Source of the DNA: Axinella damicornis
Taxonomy: Eukaryota; Porifera; Demospongiae; Axinellida; Axinellidae
Assembly: GCA_963931865.1 (NCBI GenBank)
Contig: OZ007517.1
Location: 4,353,707-4,417,706 of the forward strand
DNA: 64,000 nt
Direction: 5' to 3'
Shown here: positions 56,210 through 64,000 of the stretch, one piece after another
Layout: every line of letters starts with the position of its first letter
Position numbering within the stretch: the first letter of the stretch is position 1
The notes under the pieces: model-generated
Databases searched by the model: none
What the model saw: only the letters and a program-made list of their open reading frames with translations
What the model was told of the DNA's origin: nothing
Made by a program: the position numbers and the translations under genes

Positions 56210-56640
56210 TCATCATCGGCCTGATGTCTGTCCCATGGAAGGCGGCAGTGACAGACACGCTTTCTTTACAGATTGGGGAATTGCTCGTCGATTCTGACAC
56301 AGTGGAAATAACTTCTTTCTTCCGCTTGTGAGGCAATGCCGGAAGTGTTCTCTCCTGGTCAAACGCACATGACGTCGGATCAATTCCGTGGCGGGGAAAG
56401 GCTGTGGCACTGGCAAGCGGGAGCAAGTCTCAGTCTGCTCCTCCCGTTTGAATTTGAACATTCATGTAGTGCAGAGTGATTTCAGTCACCCAGCTGGTAG
56501 GTGGTGTCATATGAGAGCAGCTGAGCTGATGGCGAATCAAGAAGAAGTACTCCGTCCTGGTCCTCCAACAGTTCTCGCTGACCGCAGACACAGACCAAGT
56601 CTGGATGGGTACGAATTGTGTGTATGAAGTCTGGCACATC
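56210..56640 (-). pseudogene. Degenerate transposase-like fragment (possible Mutator-type)
   Basis: From 56640 leftwards one frame reads DVPDFIHTIRTHPDLVCVC, GQRELLEDQDGVLLLDSPSA and LLSYDTTYQLGD, then a TGA. Downstream, short open stretches continue in other frames (for example LFPLCQNRRAIPQSVKKAC), vaguely like the xPIVTDxExAI block. SYDTTxxLGDFY is the pattern around the first catalytic Asp of MULE-like transposases and related invertebrate proteins; that assignment comes from memory of the pattern. It lies just 3' of the RecQ-like fragment on the same strand, so the two may be remains of one element. Confidence 0.42.
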
Positions 56641-56839
56641 AACAGCCATTTCGTACAAACTATGGAGTGCATCATGTGAGATGCGCTGCTTTAGGTTCTG
56701 TTGTTCTCCACTTGCTTGTCATTTCGAGGCTGTAACACAGACGTGTGTTAGTGGGGGGATATTTGTAATCACCTCGCCGACTTGTAGACTTTTGAAGTTG
56801 AACTTTTTGAGTAACTACCTTCCAGTTTCCGTAGAACAG

Positions 56840-57420
56840 AAGGGCACGATCACGTATACCCACGTTCCTTGTTCTGCTGTCTGGACGGAGGAGGTGGTGT
56901 GCATGTTATGGGAACACAGTGTAGAAACAGAGTTATCTAGATCACACTGTTTAAAGTATTTTATAGGGAACTTTCTCCAGCACGCATCTTTCAATTGGCA
57001 GTTTTCTCTCATGTCCTCGCTTACTCGTGTTCCCGCCATGTCTTGGCCAGCATAATATAGAATTGCAGTTGCTGGTAAGCCATCTCTGCCAGCCCGTCCT
57101 GTCTCTTGTATGTAGGATTGTAGACGGTGGTCCCCAGTGTATTATACGCCGGACATTAGTGCAGTCCAGGCCCATTGCGAATGCTATTGTAGCAACAATT
57201 ACACGCATGTGACTAGACGGCTTTGGAAATACCTGAAGGATGTCACACTGTCATGAGTGCAGGCAGTGAACATATCCACAAGCCTAAAGCGAGGTATGTT
57301 GGGGAAAGCTATCGGTTCTGTGAATTATCTTCCTAGCCTACTCCTGATGAAATGGTAAATGTGAGCACAAGCTTCATGGTACGCACAAAATATGATCACC
57401 TTGTTCATATTCCCATTCTG
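56840..57420 (-). pseudogene. RecQ-like DNA helicase fragment, frameshifted
   Basis: Reading leftwards from about 57410: NMNKVIIFCAYHEACAHIYH (motif IV region), then FPNIPRFRLVDMFTACTHDS, a frameshift near 57249, PSSHMRVIVATIAFAMGLDC and VRRIIHWGPPST (motif V), a second frameshift near 57116, then YIQETGRAGRDGLPATAIL (motif VI) and DACWRKFPIKYF, a trace of the RecQ zinc-binding start (CRRxxLLxYF). These are unmistakable superfamily-2 RecQ signatures. Motifs I-III would lie to the right and were not found. With two frameshifts it cannot encode a helicase. RecQ-like genes are often multicopy or mobile in invertebrate genomes, so this may be element cargo. Confidence 0.8.
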
Positions 57421-57429
57421 CCAAAACCA

Positions 57430-58704
57430 TTCGTCTGGGTCAAATATGTTTCGCGCAGTGCAGCCCATTTTTTCATGTCTGCACAGTGGTTTAGAATTCT
57501 GTTTACAAATGTTGGACCTTGTTAGGCATTGTGAGTGAGGGGGTTAGTGTTTCCCACTACCGAAGGATTTCATCCTCCTGGTCCCTGGCCAGTAGTTGAA
57601 TAGTTGGGGTTGTATTTATCTTGTGTGATGGAAGAGAGTTCTCTTCTTCCATCTGGTTCTGTGCCCCGGTGGCTTCCATGGGCTCTCCACTGTGCTCATG
57701 GTTGCCCTGGGTATAATACTGACAGAGTTAATTGTTTCCCTGCCCAGTACATATCAAGTCTGGAGTTAGGTCTGGTGATGGTGCCTTTTGTTTAAAATTG
57801 TATGATCTTTCTTCTCTACTGCAGACATTGCTGTAGGGGAGCTGCTTGTCTCTGCAAATAATGTGGCGGCGTATGATGCACTGAAGCTCATAATGAGTTG
57901 CCGAAACTGGTTGTGTTTATAGGCACTGAACTGTGAACTTTGTTTATTGCTGTTACAAAACATTGCATCTGTTCTTCAAGGTATTTTATTGCATGAAGCA
58001 TTGTTCATCACTATAAAGCAAAAATTTTGCATAACGGAATGGAAGGAAGTTTCCTATTAAGCAAAAAAGAACTGCAGGTACACAGTAAAATAATTAATGA
58101 GCAGGCATGATCACTGGTTACAGAATAAACCGTGCACATAGCAACTAGTCAGATATACTGTTCATGCGCTGATTTCTACGTACATGTATATACATGGTAT
58201 TAATTTGCTCCCAGGCTCCTCCCCCTGCGCGGGCCGACGAACGAGGCTATTACATAATTATGTCGAACCACTTCTAAAGAAAGCCCATGCAGGCTTTGGA
58301 TCGCAGATCAGCCATCATCAGAAGCCTAACTTTGGCTTCTAGGTAACGCTCTGTGGCGCTAACTCTGTCTGGATGGATATTAGGCAGTTTCACTAAGATC
58401 AGGTGACAGTATGTTCCATTTGTGGTAGACTATAATATATTTTTGGTCTATGTCAGTATGTGTATGTGTATGAGTTTCAGCAACCAGCTGCAGCGTGGGT
58501 GTTTTGTATTTATAGTCGTCCGAGTTTTTAGCGACTGCAGCACCCCATTGTCCGCTACTTGGGGATGAGTGTGCTTAGATTTGGCTTATGCCTGAAGCGT
58601 TTGACATGCTTATCTGCATCAGTCTAAATAGAGCCTGTCACGATTAATTTGGACCCCCTTAAAATTGGTTCCCCCCCGGAACTAAAATTTCTGAAATAAT
58701 TTGC

Positions 58705-58735
<31 letters not shown>

Positions 58736-58810
58736 TTTGTTTCCCCCCTGGCACAGCCGTCCCGCCAAGGCCCAAAGATTAAATCAGTGCATGTCAGAGG
58801 TTGGGAAGGT
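57430..58810. other. Gene-poor stretch between helicase relic and dynein gene
   Basis: Short open frames only. A 36-bp C tract lies at 58704-58739 and a degenerate foldback end at 58207-58250 (CTCCCAGGCTCCTCC .. GAACGAGGCTA). Confidence 0.5.
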
Positions 58811-58812
58811 GC

Positions 58813-58822
58813 TATATAAAAG
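58813..58822 (+). promoter_or_regulatory. TATA box of the dynein heavy chain gene
   Basis: TATATAAAAG lies 34 bp before the ATG at 58856, leaving room for a very short 5' UTR. It is followed by an open first exon with a good donor in the phase needed by the next dynein exon. Confidence 0.45.
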
Positions 58823-58855
58823 ATGCTGTTGCCGCAGTGGCAGGCAATCGCCACA

Positions 58856-61800
58856 ATGCACAATGGCGGACAGAAGGACAGTGAAAAGGCCGAAGTCAAA
58901 ATGACAAATAGTGCGGGAGACGAGATAGTTGAATACGCCATTCACTATGCCCAAATGGCTCCTACCCACCAAACCTCACAAAGGAGAAGAAAATTAGTTC
59001 CAGGGGTGTGTCCATTTAGTTGTTGGCGGAGGGGGTCCAAGTGTTGCAGTGAAATAAGTTCCAATAAGAGCAACGGTTTTATCAAATGGCTACACTTTTT
59101 CATGTGGTAAAAGCAATTACAATTAATGCAGTAGTTGGCAATGGACGAACATGATTAATCTACCCGAAATCAAGACTGCTGAGCTCAGCACATACATACA
59201 TTTTGCCAAGTGTCACCAGGCCCACTTCCGCGTTTTGCGTGTGGGCCTAACTAGTCTGTTTTAGGCTTCAATGTTGGAGACTTTACTAACTACCCTATAG
59301 GCCTAAGGACTATATACATGTATGTACAAGAGTAGCCTAGTTCCCAGGTCCAAGACGGCCTGGGAACGAGGCCAGTATGAGAGCAGCACATAGTCCTACA
59401 TGTAGCTGGGAAAAAATGCTGTACGAATAGCCGAACGTTGAGCGCTTACAGAAGCGTACAAGATTCTGGTTATGCTGTCATCATTGTCACAGTGCACTGA
59501 AGGTTTCTTATAATGACTATGCTGAACTACCTTTGTGGTGAAGTCCTGAGCATCCCATTGTGTGCCACTGCCCAATCTGACTGTCTTAGGCAGCTTAGTA
59601 TGGAATTCATGGTGTTGATATTTTCACATGTATTGTGTGGACTCTTCATTGATACCAATGCCCTTTTCTATTCCTTACCTTTTTTGTAGGCCGATTTAAG
59701 GCTGCTCCGGGCAATAAGAGCCACCCCCTTTCCCCCATCCCAGGGAGACGCTCCCCAACACAGCTGGGGCCAAGGTACGTTTGAATGTTGACACTGGTAG
59801 CTTTATTGTTTGTGTCAGAGACTGCAGGCACAAACTAGCCTCATTCCCAGGCCATTCCTCCTGCCAGTATTTGATCGCTTGCTGTATATGCTAATATGGC
59901 GGGGGAAGGCCTGGGAGATATGGACGCATGCAGTACCATCAGGTGCATGTAGACACATGGGGGTTAGGGGGCCTTTCTGTACTATCCGCCTAAAGCTGGA
60001 TGTCAGAGCATTCACAAAGCTGATGATCAATACCGTTCGTTTATTACGGTTGGGCACTGCCCCCTGTGTGTTTACCCTCTGTCTACCTGACGTCACTGCA
60101 CGTGACCAGATATCCCCGGCCTCCCCCACCGTATTTGCATACTGTAAACGATCAAATACTGGCGGTGGGAATTGGCTGCGAACGAGGAGGCTAGGGCACG
60201 GTATCACAGATCTGTAGCCTCGTTCCCAGGCCACATGGGAAGGGGACTGAGACCATCTGTACATGTATTGTTGCATCAAATAGTGGGCGTGGCTAGATCT
60301 GAGAAGATCAGTCCTGCAAAAATTGCCATGAAAAGTACTATCCTACCAACGTTCTCACGATCTGCACAATAGTGCTATAAAATTCTAGTCTTCTACCCAG
60401 CCATTCACGCGTACCCCGCAGAGAACGTTTGGTGGTCTTGTGATTTGAGTGAGATTTCTTGTCGCTAGCACCTTTCTCATCTGGAGTGTATATAGGATGG
60501 CCAGTGAAGCACACGTGAGTCAAAAATAGCTCAGTTTAGCTAGGAGCGAGATGCTCCTAATAATGAATGACATTCCTCGAATAGGAAGTGCCCTTCATCA
60601 CTCTGTAGGATCAAAAAAGGCAGAGTTTCTGGAAGAAGACTGCAGCGCTTAACAGCAAGTATATACCTGGGATGAGAGTTGAACCTGTACCTAACAGTGA
60701 ATATGCGCCTATAAGTGAGCTGCACCTAATAATGTGTGACTACGGTACCAAGAAGTCCACCGCCCTTTTTTAGCAGCCAATGTTTCAGGGGTTAGTGGAT
60801 GTCACTGACTTCTTGAAGGTAGGGCTACAAGACAAATGGTACAGAAAGGAGCATCTATCTCTGATAATTACATTATTAGCAGAATCAGTCCTTCTTCACT
60901 GGACACTTAATTTCTGGAGTCAGGACTCTGCTTAGTCTCGTTCCCAGACCCTAAATATGCGTCTGGGAACGAGACTTGCCAAGGCCTTATGGGCATAGTT
61001 ATATTATAGCCATGAATATCAATGCTGAATATCAATAACTTGACAACCCACAAGTGAAGCACACCACAGGGCTGTATAAAAGCAGATCATGCATAAGTAC
61101 ATGTACACCAATGCACCATTCATGCAGTTTTATTAAATTTTTGGGAGGCTTTTCACTTTGTTGAAGGCCTGAACTGTTAACAGCAGAACTAAGAGTACTA
61201 ATGTTTCTAGCCCAGCTTACATGTAGTACTACTTACGTGACCCTCAACGAATCAGACGCCTCAGTGGCCCTCAACAAATCAGACGCCTCAGAATCGATCA
61301 CGTGACGGAGCATTAAATCGCTTATTTAGTGTGCATTATCTAGATAATGCACACTTTTCAAAGATCAACGGCTGTTTCGGGTCAGTGAGTTTGCACTAAG
61401 TAGTTTTAATACCAGTTTGTAGTGCATTACGGGCTTTAGTGCACTCGGGCAATCTAGTTAACGGTCTCGGGCGGATAATGCACTCGCCTTCGGCTCGTGC
61501 ATTATCTCGCCCTCGACCGTTAACTAGATTACCCTCGTGCAATCTAGTTAACTGCCAATAGAATAGAGAAACCCCGGAAACCCAAGACAACAGAACAGCA
61601 GGTGAGGTGGCAATTCCAATGTCCAACATGCACATCTAACTACCACTGCCATGCTGGGGCTTTGGTCATAGTCGGAAAGCAGTGTTGCCAGACAGAGAGT
61701 GAAAAGTAGAATTGACATTGAGTCTATTCTCTCCCAGGCTGCTGTTAGGCATGGTGTGAGGCGGTGGAGGGAGGAGAGGGTTGAGTCAAAGGATTGGATC

Positions 61801-63806
61801 CACTACTGGGTACCTCGTGTGAGGCTCATGTTTGCTGCGAAGGACCCGACCGTGTTTGCCCAGCGAGTGGCCCATGCCCACTTGACCAAGTGAGAGTATT
61901 GAGTGCTGGGAGTTGTGACAAGGTGTGGCCACCAGTACAGCAGCGATGTTCAAAGCTCACATCTCATTGGTTTACTTAGGTCATGTGACTTAGCATTAGC
62001 AATGCTTAGGGTAATTAGGCGGTGATTAGGTGATCTGTTAGTAGCCAATGGCATTATATATACAAGCTGCTGGATACAGCAAGGTTGCCTCCAGTTAAGA
62101 CCACACACAAGCAGCTTCACTGTGATTGATGCGTCTGGAATTAGTTGGTCGGTTATTGAGTGACTAAACAGAAAGCACCACCCACTTTTAAGAGGGGTCT
62201 CTTTAAATGTATGTATATACAGTATACACAGTGTTTCTCCCAAAGCTGACAGGGGCTGGGAGAACCAAAAATATGACCTGATCACGGAGCTTATTGCATT
62301 CCACATCAAAAGATATTAGGCCAGAAGGGGGTACCCCCTTTGGGGGAAACACAGGTATATGATGTATTTATCCTGTGATTAGGTGTGGTGCTCTCTGTAG
62401 GCAGAGAACGGAGGCTCTGCTGCGATAGCACCTGTATGTTGATTGCATGCCGGTGGAGGAGATGGGGGAGGTTGGGATGGAGATGCTTGGCAGGATAGTG
62501 ACTGTCGCCAGATCCTCTCCAGGAACCAAGGTATAACTATATGCATGTAGGGGTACAGTGTAGGTCGGAGAGGGGGAGGGATTGGATGGAACTGTTGAGG
62601 AGGATGGGGAATTGGTGACCATTGCTGGAGGACCAAGATAGTATTGTGGAGGAGAGTTTGTGGGGTGGTGGGAGGGAGGGAGGGGTGAAGGGAGGGGAGG
62701 AGAGAAGGGAGGGTGGAAGAGGGGGGGGGGGGGGGGGGGGGGGATCATGTTTGTGGTCTCTTGAGTTGTGCGCCCCTAATTTCATGATCACTGCTGAGTG
62801 AGAAGTTGAACCTCAATTGCTCTGTTTCCATCTCTTCCACCCACCGCTCTCCTACCTCCTAGTCTTGATGCCTGCTCTGATGGTCTCTCACGCGAGGTAC
62901 GACTGGACTTCACTCGTACCATGAACCACATCCTCTTCGACAAGACTGTCACCTCACAGCCGGGAACGTTACCCTTTGTCACCCTCCCTGATCCCCACGC
63001 AGAGGTTGTACCACAGAGAGGTGAGCTTGCTAGTGTTAGATTTACTAATTAATCTTTGTCATTGTCTACTTCCATTTCTCCCTATCCCTCCCCCTCCGTT
63101 ACCTCCTCCCTCTTTCCCACCCTCCCTCTTTCCCACCCTCCCTCTCTCACCTCCTCCCTCACCTCCTCCCTCCCCTCCTCCTCCCTCTCCTCCATCCCTC
63201 CTCTCCCTCCCTCCCTCCCTTTCTCCCTCCCTCCGTCTCTTCCACAGGCAAGCATTCAGATGTGTCTCCTATTCACTTCAAAGAGATCCGCAATCGCTTT
63301 TACTTCCTCTCTCTCGCTACGAGCCCTGAGGCCATCAACGTGATGGAGCATGTGAGGGTGGAGTGTGGGAAGGTGTGTGGGATGGCCCTCTTCCACACAG
63401 GAGTTAGCAAGCACCTCAAGCTGGAGGAGTTTGACCAGAGCCAGCAACAGGCCTCCATGCATGTACGATTCCTTAATTGTTTTTGTATACATGGTACTGT
63501 AGGTTCACTAAGTTGGTTGCTACTACAAACCTGCTAGCTATCGCGAGGAAAAAGTGTGTTGTACTTTATCCAAATGGCGGATGGAAATCCTTTTAGGCAC
63601 ACCTAGCCTGTAATTTAGCACTTTCCTCCCTTCCCCCCTCTGACTTTGACCTCCTTCCTCCCTCACTTGCTCCCTTCCCTCCCTCCCTCCCTCCCTCCCT
63701 CCCTCCCTCCGTCAACTCGTCTGTTGCCCCTTTCCAGGTCCAAACCTACCTGAAGGAGACGTGGGTACCCAATCTACGCAGTGCCATTCGCTCCTGTTTG
63801 GCCCAA
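58856..63806 (+). CDS. Axonemal dynein heavy chain, N-terminal stem (5' part, runs off the window)
   Basis: Exons: 58856-59005 (probable start, MHNGGQKDSEKAEVKM.., ends phase 0), 59690-59774 (ADLRLLRAIRATPFPPSQG), 61738-61889 (WIHYWVPRVRLMFAAKDPTV), 62863-63020 (VRLDFTRTMNHILFDKTVTS), 63248-63462 (FKEIRNRFYFLSLATSPEAI, GMALFHTGVSKHLKLEEFD) and 63738-63806 (VQTYLKETWVPNLRSAIRSC). The last four join with phases 2-2, 1-1 and 0-0. The TRxMNxILFDKTVxSQP, LEEFxxQQ and YLKxTWVPNLxxxIRxC segments are typical of the DHC_N1 stem of axonemal heavy chains; DNAH1/3/7/12-type inner-arm dyneins fit best, but I cannot choose among them. The motor domain lies beyond the window. The first exon is less certain: a second ATG at 58864 has a better context but closes after 13 codons. 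Between 59774 and 61738 more exons may be missed. Confidence 0.78.
59333..59374. mobile_element. 42-bp minimal Mutator-like MITE, older
   Basis: TAGCCTAGTTCCCAGG and CCTGGGAACGAGGCCA surround about 10 bp. Flanks GTACAAGAG (59324-59332) and GTATGAGAG (59375-59383) match at 7 of 9 positions, so the duplication has decayed. Confidence 0.65.
59827..60194. mobile_element. Mutator-like element, 0.37 kb
   Basis: The left end TAGCCTCATTCCCAGGCCAT with inner arm CCAGTATTTGATCG is mirrored on the right (CGATCAAATACTGGCGG ... GAACGAGGAGGCTA). No clean target duplication is seen. Related degenerate pieces (CGTTCCCAGACC..GTTGATCACTTGCAGTATGC) are in each Y block near 31540, 46525 and 52265, and at 14355-14415. 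Confidence 0.6.
60933..60977. mobile_element. Minimal foldback element, TAGTCTCG variant
   Basis: TAGTCTCGTTCCCAGACCC then GTCTGGGAACGAGACT with a few bases between. No target duplication is visible. A longer relative with the same variant end (TAGTCTAGTTCCCAGACCC) is at 13280-13375. Confidence 0.5.
61320..61560. repeat. Nested inverted repeats around TCTAGTTAAC / ATAATGCAC
   Basis: GCAATCTAGTTAACGGTC..GATAATGCACTCGCCTTCGG..CGTGCATTATC..GACCGTTAACTAGATTAC gives a hairpin of about 50-bp arms centred at about 61493, followed by a third GCAATCTAGTTAAC. Non-coding; likely a foldback element. Confidence 0.55.
62560..62743. repeat. Purine-rich stretch ending in a 23-bp G tract
   Basis: GGAGGGAGGGAGGGG repeats run into poly-G at 62721-62743, inside the dynein intron before 62863. 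Proline-rich frames on the minus strand are artefacts of this composition. Confidence 0.8.
63080..63240. repeat. Polypyrimidine CCCTCC intron repeat
   Basis: CCCTCC/CTCCCT repeats fill the dynein intron up to the acceptor at 63247. Similar stretches are at 63660-63712 and, as purines on the plus strand, at 63855-63978. Confidence 0.8.
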
Positions 63807-64000
63807 GTGAGACTTTGAGATCAGTCACAATATACCTAGGTGTCCAGTTCATAGGGGGGGAGATGGACAGAGGGGGAGGAAGTAGGAGACTGAAGGGAGG
63901 GTGAGGGGCAGGGGAGGTGAGAGAGGGAGGTGGGAGGGGAAAGGACAGAGGGGGAGGAGTGGGGAGGGGAGAGGGAAGATCAAATAGCTGGCTGTCCATA

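Larger units (their letters stand above)
60240..61730. other. Dynein intron with no recognised exon
   Basis: Lies between the 59774 donor and the 61738 acceptor. Holds the 60933-60977 foldback and the 61320-61560 hairpin repeat. Stem exons expected here by family length were not found. Confidence 0.4.

Noticed and set aside
62368..62791. Proline-rich minus-strand frames
   Set aside because: They come from the GGGAGG repeat and poly-G tract; the true coding strand here is plus (dynein).

Overview
The window is nuclear DNA of an animal. Coding sequence comes as short exons with GT..AG introns. The recognisable products are a CEP72/LRRC36-type centrosomal leucine-rich protein, a TUT4/7-type terminal uridylyltransferase, a CRAL-TRIO lipid-transfer protein and an axonemal dynein heavy chain, so the organism is a ciliated metazoan. 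The very high load of small inverted-repeat elements and the many TACGTA/ACATGTAC runs suggest an early-branching animal such as a sponge; that lineage guess is weak. There is no bacterial, plasmid or phage signature.

Layout. (1) 1-2985: exons of a CEP72-like gene, first copy. (2) 3214-7623, minus strand: a multi-exon, transposase-like (DUF7869-like) gene whose 3' part is threaded with an 11-copy palindrome array. (3) 8277-14119, plus: five exons of the N-terminal nucleotidyltransferase/PAP-associated half of a TUT4/7-like enzyme. (4) 16605-18924: three exons of a Ser-rich then coiled-coil protein, possibly the CEP72-like C-terminus, with a DDE transposase relic at 18441-18640. (5) 19930-22068: a Mutator-like MITE and a damaged CRAL-TRIO gene. 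(6) 23400-53500: a mosaic array in which the same blocks recur: W (first CEP72 exon and flank), X (LRR exons), Y (exons after the LRRs) and Z (CRAL-TRIO N-terminal exon). The order is Z-W-X-Y-Z-W-(W)-X-Y-X-Y. (7) 53718-54586: the 5' exons of the TUT4/7-like gene, far downstream of their expected continuation at 8277. (8) 56210-57420, minus: decayed RecQ helicase and transposase-like fragments. (9) 58813 to the window end, plus: TATA box, probable first exon and five further exons of an axonemal dynein heavy chain stem.

Each CEP72-like copy has a different lesion (missing exons, a 4-bp or 8-bp indel, a missing frame-setting AG). The two CRAL-TRIO copies are also broken differently. Either a young segmental array is decaying by independent hits, or allelic haplotypes and sequencing errors have been strung together in the assembly. 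The TUT exon order (3' part upstream, 5' part downstream, with matching splice phase) points to rearrangement or misjoining.

Mobile DNA is the other main theme. A Mutator-like MITE family (ends TAGCCTCG..CGAGGCTA) shows perfect 9-bp target duplications at five places. Other elements include one with a TA duplication and one with a 10-bp duplication, both checked against empty sites in paralogous blocks, and a CACTCCTGGTAG family. Fourteen poly-G/poly-C tracts of 14-36 bp break up the window.
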